Assembly (NCBI RefSeq): GCF_041146795.1
Contig: NC_135187.1
Coordinates: 22,141,056 to 22,205,055 of the forward strand
DNA: 64,000 nt
Reading direction: 5' to 3'
From: Maylandia zebra
Lineage: Eukaryota; Chordata; Actinopteri; Cichliformes; Cichlidae
Positions within the stretch are counted from its first letter, which is position 1, and every line of letters starts with the position of its first letter. Below, piece by piece: positions 10,961-26,177 of the stretch. The notes below the pieces were generated by a model. It was not told the origin of the DNA and ran no database searches. It saw only the letters and a list, made by a program, of their open reading frames with translations. A program made the position numbers and the translations under genes.

Positions 10961-13900
10961 AATAGATTATGAGGGGCCTAATGCAGGTATGCTATTGAGT
11001 TAGACCTAAAACAATAACAGTGTTCAGTATCAGACAGAAAATGCCAGTTTCAGCTTTTCACCATTGTGGTGACTCCCAAGTGGTTCTATCTGCATTTACT
11101 GTGAAATTCCCACAGCCTGCGTCCATCATTTAGCTCTCACTCTGCTGCCGATGAATATTGCTACTTGGAAATCGGGCATCCCACACCCCCACCCTCCCAC
11201 CCCTTCCCGTGTGGCACAGGAGTTAGCAGAGCGGTGGCATAGTGCAGACGGATTATGCTCTCGCGTAAATCTGCTGTCATTTCAAAACTCTCTGTTACAA
11301 GAGATTCTCTAATGAGAAGCCCTCTGCTACTCCCTGTCTGTCTCCCTCTTCACTCTCCTCTCTCTCTTCTTCTCTCCTTTTATCTGTCTCCCTCTCCTGT
11401 CTCTACCCGTTTAATGGATGTTTTTTTGCTGTCAAGGCCTTTTCTTGCCTGTGTGTTTGCGCGACAGCAAGCGAGAGATTCTGTTTGAAGTCGACATGTA
11501 GAGAAAAAGGCCTCGCGTGTAGCGAAAAAGGCCTCAAGTCTTCAACTCAGACGAGTTTCTGTTGCACTACAACCTAGGTTTTTCATTTCAGTGTTGCGTC
11601 CAATTACAGATACAGAATACAACGAAAGGGATAATGAGGTGTCGAATAAATAGAATAGAGCAGTTGGCCAGTCAGGACCAAGACCAATCACAATTTATTT
11701 AAGAACAACTAAATCAGCTGTTACTATCAAAACGGTAAGTGTGTTATCCCAAGTGGTGATGGTTTCCCACTGTTGCATAGTGCCTTGTGAATGGAGTGAG
11801 ACTTTGAATGGATGTGATGTGTCTGAAGATTTTGCATGGAGTGGGGCAAAACTTGGAATCGGATGATGAGCAGATCCAAGGGAAGTGATGGAAGACTGTT
11901 GTCTTTCTATATGATTGTACTCCCCATCTTTCCTCCTCCCTCCTAAATTTGATCCTACCATCTACTCCCAAACCTAAATCCCTATTCCCTAACCAGCCAG
12001 GATGAAGTCTGCTAAACATCCCCACATTACCCTACCTTTACCCCCGTCAGCAGACAGAGTGTATTAAAGTAGAGCCCAGGAGGGAAAATATTTAGGAGTG
12101 GATGTACATGCTGTAACTCAGTCATAACTCGGGGCCTACTCGACTGTCTGTTTGCCTGTCTGGAGACACTGTAATACTTTTACGGGACTTAGTAGGCTCT
12201 GCAGGGGAGAAGACTCGTGAGACAACAGACAAAGGGAATGGATGGCTAGAGGACAGGGGGTGTGGAAGGGCACACTGTAATGTTATATTGTAAAGACAGA
12301 AAGGATTAGAAGTGGCACATGGCAATAGATGCGGCAAAGGTTTAGTTTATTGGAATTCCCATCAGCTAAAGCACAGCAGTATCTATTCTTCCTGGGGTCC
12401 ACATGGTGATATGAGGGACACAGTGAGAAGCGAGGTCGGGCAAGGTGAGGACTGAAATGGCATGACTGGAGAGATGTTAAGAAAAGAAATGTGGTTGGAT
12501 GAAGCAAATGTAGAGGTCAGAACTGGTGACAAGAAAGAGGATGTTGCAAGACTGGCAATCAGACGGACACAAAAAGCAAGAATGAGAAAAATGAAGAGTT
12601 TACTGTAAGGATAATCAAGGCCATTGTGCCAGCAGTGTGCACGGAGTGGCCCTAATCAAAGGTGGTGGACAGAAGACGTAAGAGCGAGCGTTCTGCAAAT
12701 TAAGAACAGGAGACAGCGAAGATCTAATGGTTTATGGGAGTTTAAGAAGGGTCAAGAGGAAAAGGGAGACAATCTGATAAGATATGCTGTTGACTCTCTC
12801 CTTGTCCTTCCCCCAAAGCATCATCCCTCCATCTCTCCTCATTTGTCCTCATTATGAAGCAGCATGTTCTATTGAAAGAATGATGAGTTTTAATTATGTT
12901 CTCTTTGCAAAATTTATTATAACGGAGTGTACTCTTTTAAGACAGATGACCTACAAAAATATAACAAAGCTGCTTCCCTTTTTATTTTTTGCAACTTTTT
13001 AACCTTTCAAAAATGCATGTACAATACGATAAAAACTGTAAGTCACCCAAACCCACATAACGCACACACACATAGACACGCACATGCATGCATGCGCAAA
13101 CCAGGCTTAATGTAGTCTGTTGGGATCGTTAGCCGAGTTAATGTCCATGCACTTGGCCCAATGGGAGCGTCTGTGTCATTCTCCATGCTCCCTGAACAGA
13201 TATGGCGATACAGATATAGACCTGGCCCTGGGGAACACATATACACGCTCACAAGAACACACTCGCACCCATAGATATGCAGATGCCTCATCTTGTGACT
13301 CTTACGGGCCGTGGTAGACGGGAATATTAAGCTTATCTGTGGAGATGTTTGGAGAGTGCCAACCCTGTCACATCTGATTAGCTTGATTTTGGCCACACCC
13401 CCCAGTCTCTTGTCATTTAGCCCCTTTCTCTGCCCCCCTCTTTTTGTAATTCTACTTTCTGTTCCCAATTATTTATAGCATTTTCCAGAGAAATTTCAAG
13501 CCATACACCGAGCTGTTTTTCCAATCACCTGTTCTCAAGGCAATCTGGTGTCCTTACATCATTTTTTTTTTTACATTTATTAAAAGAACACTGATTTCTT
13601 TGTGCTTCAAGGCAAGCTTTGGATCAACATATAAATTGGTTAGCTGTACAACATGCCTAATACCTTGGTTGCCCTCTCCTCTCCTCTTTCTATCTAGTCT
13701 CGTGTCGCTCTGCTTGACAGGGCAGGAAATCAGTCTCATTTCTCCTTTAATTCGTTCTGATCAAACATGTCGCTCTCAATCAGCCCTATTTGATTAGGAG
13801 ATGCCCGTATCACACCCCACCAAACAGGTAATGGCTGACGCTCTCATATTTCAGTGCGCTACAGCAGCACACGTGTCTGTGTGAGGTATGAACGTGCAAA

Positions 13901-14133
13901 CCTTAGATACACACATTACCTCCCCCCCAAAAAATGGATTTAGGTTTGTGTGTGACTATCACACACTTTATTGGAAGTGCTAATGCATTTTGTATATTTA
14001 GAAACTCAATCGATTCCATGTCTCCCACTCAAGTCTTTGTTCCATGCTTCTCTGTTTTTTTTTTTTTCTTATCATCGCAGATCTTTTGAACAAGCTTTCT
14101 AATCTCACCCATCTCCTCTCCTCACACAGAGAT

Positions 14134-17100
14134 ATGGGGTGTAGGCTCCCAAAGTTGCGCAAGACCGAAGAGAGGCACAGCCCAGGAAACATTTACTCCA
14201 CCCTCCGACGTCCTCAGGTGGAGACCAAAGTAGGAGTGGCCTACACCTACCACTTCCTGGATTTCCTGTTGGGAAAAGAAGGTATGAAGTGCAGCTCCAC
14301 GTCCTGTCAGTCATCTCTGTTTAACAGACAGAAACATATCCCCATTTATGTGTACAGGTGTTTTCTTTGTTCTTCTTGAGAGCGCAAGCTGGCCCTGCGT
14401 AATCTCGCTGAAACACATACGGCAAGATCGCTGGTCACATCAGCTGTGTGGAGCTTTTTATCAGCATCCTTCAGCTCATTATATTAGTTATACGACCTAT
14501 GCCTTTACGGTTTTGATGCCATCCTGTTTTCTACGGTGAAAAAAAAGCTCTGACAACCTGACTATGAGCTCCTGCCAAGTGCCAAACTGACGTTAAAGCG
14601 AGTGAGTGAGTAGCTGGCAAACATAGGTGTGTAATTAGCAGCTAAAATAGCCAAATACAGTCCATGGTTACTAGAGGCCAAAACTGAAGGAAGGAAGAGC
14701 TGCAGGATACTTGACTCAGTTTTCCAGCTAACCAGTAACAAAAGTTAAAACAGATGATGAGAGTTATTCCTTCTTAAGTGCCAGAACCATAAATAAGAAA
14801 CTAAGTCATCACCCATTAGCAGTATCATCTGTCTGTTCCATATTGTTTCAGCTTAGTCTAATAGCTATTGGCTTTAACAAGAGCTCTCTCAGTATTTGTT
14901 TCCTTTGTAACCGATAGATCGGTTTTATAATTGATTCTTGGCAGAGCGAATCTAAAGATGCCTTTACAAATTTTAGTTCCCGAATCCTTCTGCTTGCTAA
15001 CAATCGTTATGACAGCAATGAATGAGTGACTGACTAAATGAATGACTGATAGAGATTTCAGACGCAGCTCAAATAAGAAGAATAAATCTTGGCCCTGATA
15101 TGCAGCAGGCAAGCTTCATTTAGATCTGATTCCTGTTTGTCCCAGTTCCAGTCTGGAGGAGGCTCCGAGGAATGTGCCTTCACATTTGGCCATTCCAAAG
15201 TGATTCGGAGGAATTCTTTAAACTGAGCCTGGTTGTTTGCTGTAGTTTGCTGTTTTATGTCGAACTCTCCTTTGCTTTGTCATCCTGAACTCTGGTTACA
15301 GATTTGTGCGCACGCATGTGTGTGTGTACTACTCGTAAAATAGCCACAGTAGCTATTCTAACTTTAAACAGTCAAGTGAAATGTTTAGGTCAGCAGCTCT
15401 TGTCTTTTTTTTCCTACATTAAGTATCTTGAGGGAAGAAAGTGGCTTATAAGTTGAAGTTGTTTCTGTGTGCAGCTCCTGTTGCAGTGAGTTCAAAGCCT
15501 CTAATTCTGAGATTCAGCTGTTATTGTGCTGCAGCAGTGCCCTCTAACATCCCTTTGCTGCTCCCTCTCACAGTGACAGTGTAGTAAAGCTGACGAGTGT
15601 GCGCGACATGCCGCCTTTGGAAATGCGCGTTTTTGTTTGCACCGTTTTGCAAATATGAACAATTGTGTGTATGATAATGCGTGGGCGTGTATGCTGACTG
15701 CGTCTTTAGAACATTTGATGAGAATCCTCAAGAGGCATTTGGTTTCTAAAAATACTAATTCTGCCATTATGCCGGTGTGGTCTGTGGAGAGAAGGCGTGA
15801 GGGGAAAAATAGGGGTGTGAAGGAGAAACCGTTGCGTCGAAGCCTCTTTGCCTTATGGCTTAATGTTTCTAAGACCCTCTGCTGTGCACTTCATCACCTG
15901 ACAAGGAGAAGCAGGTGCGAGCAGCTCACCGAAATCCTTTTTCTGTTCGAGTTTCAAATGCAACAGTGTAACAGACAGCAGGCACAAAGCCACAGCCAAG
16001 TGGCACTGGTCCGGTTGCCAGTCGGCTTCGTTTTCAGCCAGCCCTGTTATGTTTGGCAAGTGGGTTAGGCTCTAGTGTTGGCAGAGAGAAATATGGCAAC
16101 CCCAAATGGTGGTGACCAAAACAGACAATAGACATGAGGATTGCTTGTCTTCCTTGTTGCTGAAGGCGGTAGCAGATAAATTGTCTAATCACATGTGCCG
16201 CAGCATACACACATATAGATACAGGAGGACCACACACACTCTTACACGGTGATCATATAAGCATCCACGGTGCTACATTCACACACAAAAAAACACTTCA
16301 TAGCACTTAGTCAACAGAGTTAGTGTTATCGTTCAACAGACAGGCAGGTCATTTATATGGTAAACTCACTGACGCCACCTGAGCTGCTTAAGATTGGTAG
16401 ACTATTTTAGGATAAACACAGCTACTATGAATTGATTGTGTGTGTGTGTGTGTGTGTGTCTGTGAGAGTGTATATGCCGGCCCCTCTCTCTCCATTTGTG
16501 ATAGAGAGACCAAGAGAATTGAAGGATTCCTGGAGGATTATCTGATTGTTTGTGGAGATTGAGAGACCTCATTCCCAGCAAAGGGATTTATTTGTATTTG
16601 TGTGTGTGCGCGTGTATGTGTTTGTGTGTATGTAGGAGGCAGATAGAGGAATCTGTATGTCAGCCTGTGTCATTGAGGAAACCCACGGTCAAATGCGTGC
16701 TTTAATTCAATTTGGCTTCCATTAATAGTATTATTTCCCTGCCAGCGTGACTTGATGACTCCTCCACAGTAACGAAAAACAAATATTTTCCCCGGTGCCG
16801 CTGTGAAATATGGAAGACTGGATGGCTGTTTATTAAACTAAGTTGTGTTCTCGGGAAGAGGAACTTAATGTTCAGAGTGAGGAGGAACACAGTGTGATTT
16901 CTAACTTGACCTTTGACCGCTGAGTGATGAAACTCACCAGAAACAATGTTGCTGATGATACAGTGTCAGCCTTTGTTTTCTGAGCTCTCGCAGTGGTTGA
17001 GCTAAAAAAGAAAAATATTATTTGTTTTCCATGTGACTAAGCCCAGCTCCGGGTCACGGCAACCCTGTGATTAATCCAAGGAGGATGAGGAGAAATATGT

Positions 17101-20100
17101 TCAACATTTCGGGCATTTGCCCTGCGGTTCACACATGGCCATTTATTTGGTTTGTCAAGGCGCGTCTCGTCACGTGACTCCATTCTAATGTCTCCTTCTA
17201 TTCAGCGGTCTTATTACTCTCTAATCACCGGTCTGCTGTAGCTTGACAGATCGTCTTGGCTTGGCGAAAGGTACGATGATCTTCATTATCGATGCTGTAA
17301 CACTGATCGGTTACCTCGACATTGTCAGCGTGAATGTATGAAATCTAACAGCCAGGTGTGGCATTTAAACCCGGCCGGCTTTGGTGTGGAAGATCTGCTC
17401 AGTAATGAACAGAAGAAATGGAAAAGAATGGAAAACCAGGTAGAAAAGAGTGGAGAGTGCAGTCATGGTGGTTTATTAGAGAACAGAGGACAAAAAAAAA
17501 GAAGAGTTGTGGTGAATGCTCGCTGGGTCTGGTGCGGGGAGGGGAACGAGCAGCTTGTGAGTGAGGAGAGAGGAGAAGTCGAGAGAGAGAGAGCTAGAGG
17601 TGTGAGAACGAGTGAGCGGGAGCCAGGACTCTGCCGACGTGTGAGGAAGGAAGTTAGGTGTGATGCTGTGTGACTAACGCTGGTCTCTGGAGCAGACAGC
17701 GAGGAGCTGAACTCTGCTGATGACTTTCTGCTGCCCTGCAGAGATGGAGACCCACTCGGCTCATTAAAACTTACAACATGTGTCTAATGCTCAGCTCTGT
17801 GTGTGTCCCTGTGTGTGTGTGTGTGTGTGTGTAGCTGGAGCTGTTTGCGGTGCTTTTGCATACCTGTGGGCAAGTTTATTTTCGAGCAGAGTTATGCGCA
17901 CAGTTTTTGCAATGGTTTTGCGTGTATAATTGAAGTATTTTTTGTGTACTTCACTCACACCACAACGTTATGGCGGATTTTTCCTTACATGGCCTTGCTA
18001 TTAGAATATCTCATGTGATGCATTTGGCATGCCACAGATCCATCACTTGTGGCATCTGCACATTGCCTGACGCATTTTTTTTCAAGGTAAGCATATCAAC
18101 ATTTTTCAAAACGGAGAGCTTGTCAGCCTGACGTAGTTCAAATCATCCCATTTTTTTTTTTTGCAGTTTCAGTCTTATTGGCAAAAGGCCTTGAGAGAAT
18201 GCCAGCAAAGATGGCAGAGAGATGCTATGTGTCAAAAGTGAGCCAGACTGGAATTCACAGCATCACAAGTACATGGGCACTGTATGTGCCTTAAGCGCCA
18301 CACTGTGTTCTCACCACAGCAAAACCTTTTCTCTCTGGTTTGTACTTGTCAGCCATTTTTTGTGAACCCGACGCTTTCTCTGAGACATTTCTCATAAAGT
18401 GTGTGTACTGAGGACATCGTTCCTCCATTGTCAAAACTCAGATACTGACCGGCAACTCTCATAACTTGGAGCTACATTCCTCAAACGGCGGGGGAGCTCC
18501 AGGCTCCTGGAAGTTGATTATTTTATAGTCACTGTTTTGGCACATATTCTCGCCTAAAACCTCTGCAAGTCATTAGAAGGCTATTTAAATAAACGTGAAC
18601 CTCCAGCAAGCAGGGGGATAAGCCTTGAGGGTGGCTGTAAGTAGTAATCCGCATGCATCACCTAGCAGGCTTAGCGCAAGCGCTTTCTTCCTAACGCACG
18701 CACACACTCAGACAACAGAGGCAAAAAGATGGCCCGCACGCACACGCGCATTCGCTCGCACAGTGATGCTGTGGCACACATACACTGCAAAATATGCTTT
18801 ACAGTCACACATTGAAATTCTGGGATTTGTACAAGGAATTAATAAGCCCTTTCAGGCAACTACAGGAAGGGGATGACTCTCACGCTCTACATGTAGCTTG
18901 TGAAATCATGGGTCAAAAAGTGAGACATTGCCTTTAGCCCAGTGTGGCAATGATGTGGTCAAAGCTGAGATAAAAATAGAAGATCCACAGAACTGTCCCA
19001 CAGTTGCTTCTTGTGCCCGTGAAACAATGTATCCTTGGATTAGTCTCTCTTTTAAGCAGTTGTAGTGTGTGGATGGACATTTTGATAAAAACACTCATAC
19101 TTACTTAAATGTGCACTTTGCCCTCTTAGTTTCAAACCCCAAAAGTCACAGAAAAAAAGACAGTTTGATACTGATGCACCCATCAGACTCTTTCACCCTT
19201 CTGACACTAACCTCCCTGGCACCACAAAACTCCAGCCGGCTTTTCGGCCCTGAGCCGTTCCCATTCTGGAGCAGAATCGCATCCTCCCTTTTAAATCCCA
19301 CAGTGGCAGACGGTATAAATGAAGTCGCTTCCCAGCCTAAAGCACTTGCAGAACACCCTAATAACTTTCTGTATTCCTGTCGGCATTAGCTGCGATGCCT
19401 CGCCTGCATCTCGTTGGTGGGTGAGTGCCAGCCGTGCAGGGCTAATGACGGCTAATGACTGTTTACGGTGACAGGATCGTTGTTATCCCCCCCCACACCA
19501 CCACCACCCTACCCCAGTCTCCAGCTGTTATTATTATTATCACTGTACTGCTTTTGATAAGTCCCCACAGACACCCTTTTAAGTGTTTGCCTGATGAAAG
19601 GCTCTTGTGGTTCCAAGCATTTATGCCAAAATGATGTGATGGTTGGATTTTCTCTGGGAGTTTTTTTCCCCTTTCTTTCTCCTATTGTTTCACTGAGATG
19701 GGAGTCAGGAGAATGTGTCCTCATGTGCTTGTATCCCTAACATACTTGCCAGCTTCTTGGGTGTCTGTATGTGTGTGTATGTGTGAACATGCCAGATGAT
19801 GAGGAACAAATTGAAAATGAGATGGTTTGCACATTTTCTTTCCCTCTCTCTCTCCATGTGTGGATGTCTGTGTGTTTTGTGTGTGTGTCTAGTTAATTTA
19901 TTCAGGTTATTTTCTCTTCTCCAGACCCATGCAAATGAGATTGAATGGGGAAGGATGACAAGCATTCAGGCACAAACAGACAGCCTCATCTCTCGCTCTC
20001 TTTCTCTGCTCTCCTCCTTCTCCAACCCAGCTCTGCTAACCGACTCGTTCTTTCTGTCTGCTGTTTTCTTTACTTGTCTTCTCTCTTTTTTTTATTCCCC

Positions 20101-23100
20101 TCCCTGCCGCCCTCCTCCCTCTCACACACCTGGCTTCGCTCAAACACCCAGCCATGTGCATGCTTCCTTAAAAGCCTGTAAACAGGCAGAGAGCCTTACT
20201 ACAATGCACCGACCTCAAGAGGGTCGCTCTCACAAACATTGCGCTCTCCCTGGTGGATTTGCCTCCATACGATAAGCTCTGCTAACCATTTCCACTGAAG
20301 TAAACGGGTTTTCTTTCCATTGTGTTTGGTAATAAGAGAAGCAGCTCTGTGTTAGCGATTGCTGCTAATACCGTACGCCCAAACAGGCGATGTGATAGCA
20401 TTGTCTGTCAAACCTTTTGATGTGTGTGTGTGTGTGTGTGTGTCTGTGTCGGGGGGAAAGATGTGTTAAACTCTCTGTTAATATGGGCGAATGTGGTTCC
20501 TAATAAGCACTTTCCAGCATCTGTCCATCCATAACAGTGTGTGTCCCTGCACACTTGTGTGTGTTTTCCAAAAGCCAGACTGTGCTGGTGACAGTGAGGA
20601 CAGAGGCTAATAGTTCCGGTGTAATTAGTTTCAGATTTAGCATGAAGATGCCATGTGTTGTTGTTCAGTGTGAATTATCATAATGAAACATGCTCCATCT
20701 TTGTTCCTTCACACCCTTTGTCCCTTTGTCTCTTTCCCCACCTCTCTGTTTTTTTTTCTGCCCCCACCTCTTTGTTTCAGCTTTTATCCACTCCTATGTA
20801 ATTCTCTGCCACCTTTTACAACCTGCTCCTTATTTCCCATTACCCTATCCTTGTATAACCTTGTTGTTCTCCCTTTCCTCTCACCCATTTTCCTCCCTCC
20901 AGAGGTGCCGGTGTCATCAGTCCTTTGTCTGTCCTCGGTCAGAGAGCTGCCGGTTCAAGTCAGGGAGCTCTACACACAGGGTTTTGTCCTGGTTGCCGTC
21001 CACCCTTTTGTTCACCCCTGCGGGCCCCGCCAAGCACACATCCAGCGCCAGCTCCACCGGGCCGTGCTGGTCCGAGAGACACCGAGGTAAACCTATTAAA
21101 CATGCTTATGCCTATGAGCAACTGTACCCAGCTTTAGGGAAGAAATTGTAACCTGTAAGATTATTCACTCCAGATTGATTAAGATAATTAAGATGATTAA
21201 TTTGCAGCCTCATTTAGGCACTCGTTTGAAGCTGCCAACCTATGTGACTTCATTGTTTTGACATGGAAGCCAATTGAGACTCATTATCACAAGCTTCCTC
21301 ACCTGCTTTTTTTTTTAAATTGCTGGTGAGTCAGCCACTTAAAATGGCTAACTTTAGCTCTGTATCCCAATTCTCTCACTCTTGACTATAAATGTAATAT
21401 ACTGTACTGAGACTAAATCGTGTAGCTGTCTCATCTGTAACCCAGTTCTTCTTCACTTCTTGCATGTTTCCAACCTGAGTTCATTTTCAGCGTCTCATCA
21501 AAGAAGTTAATGAACCCAAATATAAACCATGAGCTCTCCTAACACTGTTCATTATTTATGAGTATATATCATCATATGTGTAGTCCTGTTGATGTGTTTA
21601 TTGATGGCTCGGTTTCATTTTTATCTTTGCATCATATTAAGTTTTCCCAACGTTCTCCGTCTGTTTTCCTGATTTTCATTTATCCTATGTTGACGTTCCT
21701 GTTTTTTCCAGTTGCCTGTGCTAGCTTTTTAGCCATTTTGGCACAGGAAGTTGTCTTGAGACTGTATTGTAAGGTAAAGACACTACAATATTATTCAGAG
21801 AACCCCTGTAGTCAGACAATCCCCAATGAGTAAGCACTTGGTGAGAGTAGAAAGGAAGAACTCTCTTTTAACAGGAAGAAACTGCAGAACTGGGCTCAGG
21901 GAGGGTGAACTGTCTGCTGCAATTGGTTGTGTGGTGGAGGAGAAAGAGCGAGGAAAAAAAAAAAGGAGCACAGACAAAACACAAACTTTAGGAGACAGAA
22001 GAGAAAAGTTTATGAAATGCTACTGTGGCATGAAAACGAGCTGGCAATGAACAATGGTGAAAGGAGGAGGAATGCTCAGCCAGCCTAAAGCAGCACAACT
22101 AAGTAAGGGTTCAGTGTCATGTGATCCAGCCCCAATTTTAAGCTTTATCAAAAATGAAAGTTTGGGCCCTAATCTTAAAAGTAGATAGGGTGGCTGTCTT
22201 CAGAGTCCAAACTGATAACTGAAGGCTCTTCTTCTGGAAAATGAAAATATGCCTCTGCGCTCTGAGATTGAAGAGCTCTGTTGGGATACGATGGTACTAT
22301 GAGGTCTATAAGATATGATGAGGCCTTATTATTGAGGAATATTGAACCAGACGTTTGGTACATTTCCCATGGTCTTCTATATGATCAAACTTCTTTGGAC
22401 AAGAGTTTCCCGTACTGGCTGTTAGAAACAAAATAAGTTTAGGGCACTGCTGCATATTACTTTTCAGACCCAGAGGATAGATCAGTTTTATAGTTTGTGG
22501 AGTACTAAATTTTATGATGACTTCAGTTGCTCCCAGTAGAAGAATAATGGTTGGCTAGTCTGACCATAAGAGGTTTAAAATGTTTCTCCCATTTTGTGAC
22601 TTACCTAAAAATCTGCCCGACTGAATTTAGAGAAACATTTATGTTTCAGGGATTCACTAAGGTTTAGCACTGTCATCAGTTCAGTTCAATTCATTTTTAT
22701 TTATATAGCACCAAATCACAAAAACAGTTGCCTTAAGGTGCATTATATTGTAGGGTAAAGACTCTACAATAACAGAGAAAAAAACCCAACAGCCAGATGA
22801 CCCCCTATGAGCAAGCACTTGGTGGCAGCGGGAAAGAAAAATTCGCTTTTAACAGGAAGAAACCTCCAGCAGAACCAGGCTCAAGGAAGGGCAGCCATCT
22901 GCTGCGTCAGGTTGGGGATGATGGGAGAGAGAGGCCAAAAGACAAACAGTGAAAGAGAGCCAGAGTTTAATCATTACTGATGGAATGAGAGGTGAGTGAG
23001 GAACACCTCAAGGGTTTTGTAGCCACAGCTTTCCCATCTAGTGGCCTTCAGATTCAAGGCACTTCTGCATTGGCTTCTATTTTTCTGACCTGGAAGTTAT

Positions 23101-24034
23101 GTTCATGCTTTTTACTGTCTATGGCAGGGATATCAAGCTAATTTTACACTTTGAGCCACGTAGAGATCACTCTGATCTTAAGTGGGCCGGACCAGTGAAA
23201 CTCCTCTTTCTGTCAGTGTGAAGAAGTTAAACTACACAAATTCACTCTCAAATATTGTAATATAAGAAAAAAAAAAGTTACATTTCAATTTTTTTTGATG
23301 ACAGATTTTTTTTTCTTCACTGTGAAAATGTTATATTTCTATTGTAGTGGGGAAAAAATGGATATCTTCTGTCATAAATTTTTTTTTTACCCATTACTTG
23401 ATTACTTTGGTGTAATATGAAGTGCCATGGCGGAGGTCTTTATCATTAAGAAAAGCTTTAAAGTGGTGAAAATACTGTTCACATTTTCCAAAGTCTTCAA
23501 GTGGGCTGGACTGGAGTCTTTGCCAGGGTGATGCTGGTCCTGGGACACCTCTGGTCTATGGTTAGCAGGCTAGCATGTGGAAGTGGTGCTAGCATAAAAA
23601 CAATGGCGTGTCTCATGTTGGAACTAGCATGGCTACAGAGCTGCAGTCTATAAGCCCACCAGTATTTGAACAAAGAGGAAATTCTCTCTTTGGATATTGT
23701 TTTTAGATGGTGGTAGTTTATTGCATCCCATTTCTGTCACTATTTGTTTTTCCATTTTCAAAATATATGGATAGGATCTGATCCTTTTAACAGCTCATGC
23801 TCTCTCCAACAAGTCATCATCTTACTAGAACCTTTTTAAAATAATTATTTGAATAAAGATGTCTCATGTAGACAGGATCATTCCTTTGTCTTTTATTCAG
23901 AGAGCTTTGATTACATAGTTTGTAAACTCCCATTGGTTGTCATCTATACACCATGAAATTAAAGGCATTACTTTGTTTAGTCTGCAGTTTTTGGCTAGCC
24001 TTCTCTCTTCCTCTTGTGTGAATTCAAGCAATGG

Positions 24035-24109
<75 letters not shown>

Positions 24110-26121
24110 GTGTACCGACAGGTGCCAAGCTGCTCCTTTGATGCCCCTCCTGCCAAGTGGTCCTGCTGCTTCCTGGCACCTGTCACCGTGGAGACGGCTG
24201 ATTGCATCATCAGCACTCGCCAGAGGGGAACGGCACACTGAAAGAGAGAAACCATCTCTCCATCCTTTCATCTGCTTTCTTCAGTGATGACCGTCCCCCA
24301 CTTTTCCTTTGTCCTCGTCACCCCCCTTTCGTCCCCTTTACTCTGCCTTTTATCTCCCCATCACCACCATCCCCTTTCATCAAAAACCCTAAAAATGAAA
24401 GGGAAAAAAAATATGACAGATCTACTGTTTCAAATCTAGCTGAGAATGTCGCTCACGCCTCAGAGCGCAAGATATTACCACGGCCTTCCCACTGACCTCA
24501 ATCCAAATCTGAAGAGGCGTATCTGAATACTCCTTTTATGATGGTGTCTTGCAGCGGGAGCAGAAGGAAATTCAGTCCTTCTTCTGTCTAATAAGTCTTT
24601 TGTGGTTTTGATGAATGTGTGTTCTCCTAAAATGGAAAATTCTCCCTGAATCAGATTTGACATTATGTTTCTGCTGCAATCATTTTGAGCCAATGAGTGC
24701 TTGTGAACAGGAGCACATCTGCCAGATACTATATAGCTGTGGCTCCTTTAGACTAATGCTACTATGTAATGCTACTTTGTCATGCTGTGGCTATAATGAC
24801 CAGGACATAAAAAACTAAATGAGACCGTCTAGCACAATGTCATTAGAGAGCCAGCGTATTCTGGCATTTTCTACTTCACAAGAGCAGAATTTAGCTAAAG
24901 TATACATTTCTCACCTTAAATTTATTTCTCACCCTTTAGTTCAGAGAAAAGCCAACTGAGATGGGCAAGAAATCGTCTGGAGACGGATGTCTGTGTGGCT
25001 GGTCATCAAGCCGCTGACCCAGAAGTCATCCAGAGCTACGTCAAGAGGGTGAGTTCAATTGCAAGTGTAGGCAGCTCAAGCTTCACTGTGTCATATAGAT
25101 GTAAAATAGTATGTCACTTTCATCACCTTGTATACCCAAAACATCATCCAGTGTTACTTTATTGAAGCCGCATGTGCAGAATGCTGGTCCTCATGTTTCT
25201 ACAAGTATTTGGAGGAAAGGCCTTGTTGTGAAAAATGCACACAGGTTGTTTCCTGCTTGGTCAGAAGAAGACAGGAAGACATTAAGTATATTTAAAATTC
25301 TTCTTCTTTCATGGTTGCCTTACCATACTTACCCTCCTCGCTCACTGTCTCCATACCTGTTGCACTGTTTCTCTGTGTGTTTGTGTGTTTCACGTTGGCA
25401 CAGCACGACTGTGACGGTAAAGGAAATATTACCCTGCTCATATGGCCACAGGCAACTGCCTATAATTGCCTGTCTGTGCCATATGGTAGCTCTGCCTTTG
25501 GTACTAGCATGCAGATCGTCTTCATTTCAAATGGGGCTTTTCCATTTTAAAATCTTGCAAATTCACCTGGCTGAAGAGATTTTAACAACGCGTTGTGACA
25601 GGAGCTGAACAAAAACCCAAGCCCAGATGTCATACGTAGGACCCAAGAGGGAGTTTAAAAAAAAAAAAGATGGAAGAGAAGAAATCAGCAAAAGACACTG
25701 GATTTTGACTAGTTTCCAATTACACTGTTTGCTAAACCCGTAACAAGGAAACCAAAGGAGAAGGAACATAACGAAGAGAGTGTCATTGTAAACTACAGAA
25801 AGAAGTAAGCCCCAAAGATGGCATGCCAACACAGAGCCTCATGGTTGGCATTTATCAGCTGTTAAACTCACTTTTAGTCTTTCTGCTCATGAATTCTCCA
25901 ACAGTTCTACATTGGGAAATGAAAATGTGCACTATTGAATAGATTGGCATTTGAACACCCAGAGAGCACAAAGGAAAACCTGATTGGATGGAAATGCACA
26001 TCACTGAGTATAATATGATAGGCTTCGGCAGCGTGACATGAATAACCAATCAGATCACAAGCTGCCAGAGAGAGTTCGAGATAAGAACCCAGGAGCTGCA
26101 TCGAGCAGGCAGACTGATGGA

Positions 26122-26177
<56 letters not shown>

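Larger units (their letters stand above)
7823..14129 (+). other. rftn1: rftn1 intron 1 (inferred)
   Basis: Six kilobases of noncoding DNA between the leader exon and the first coding exon. It contains GT/CG-rich stretches near 8285-8315, a copy of a short interspersed repeat near 9249-9330, a CA repeat at about 10265-10315, a decayed Tc1 fragment (10540-10960), a CT-rich tract at about 11335-11400 and low-complexity frames that I do not consider genes. Confidence 0.5.

Noticed and set aside
14081-14129. Alternative acceptor ATCGCAG at about 14080 for the first rftn1 coding exon
   Set aside because: The acceptor CTCCTCACACAG just before AGATATGGGG has the better pyrimidine tract. The choice does not alter the protein, so only the 5'UTR border stays open.
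19796-20275. 159-residue Ser/Leu-rich plus-strand frame in rftn1 intron 2
   Set aside because: The frame is produced by CT-rich low-complexity sequence, and two reading frames are open across the same tract.
24014-24271. Cys-Val and Thr-His repeat proteins across the AC tracts (also 34799-35247 and 26038-26431)
   Set aside because: They are translations of dinucleotide microsatellites and have no flanking exon signals.
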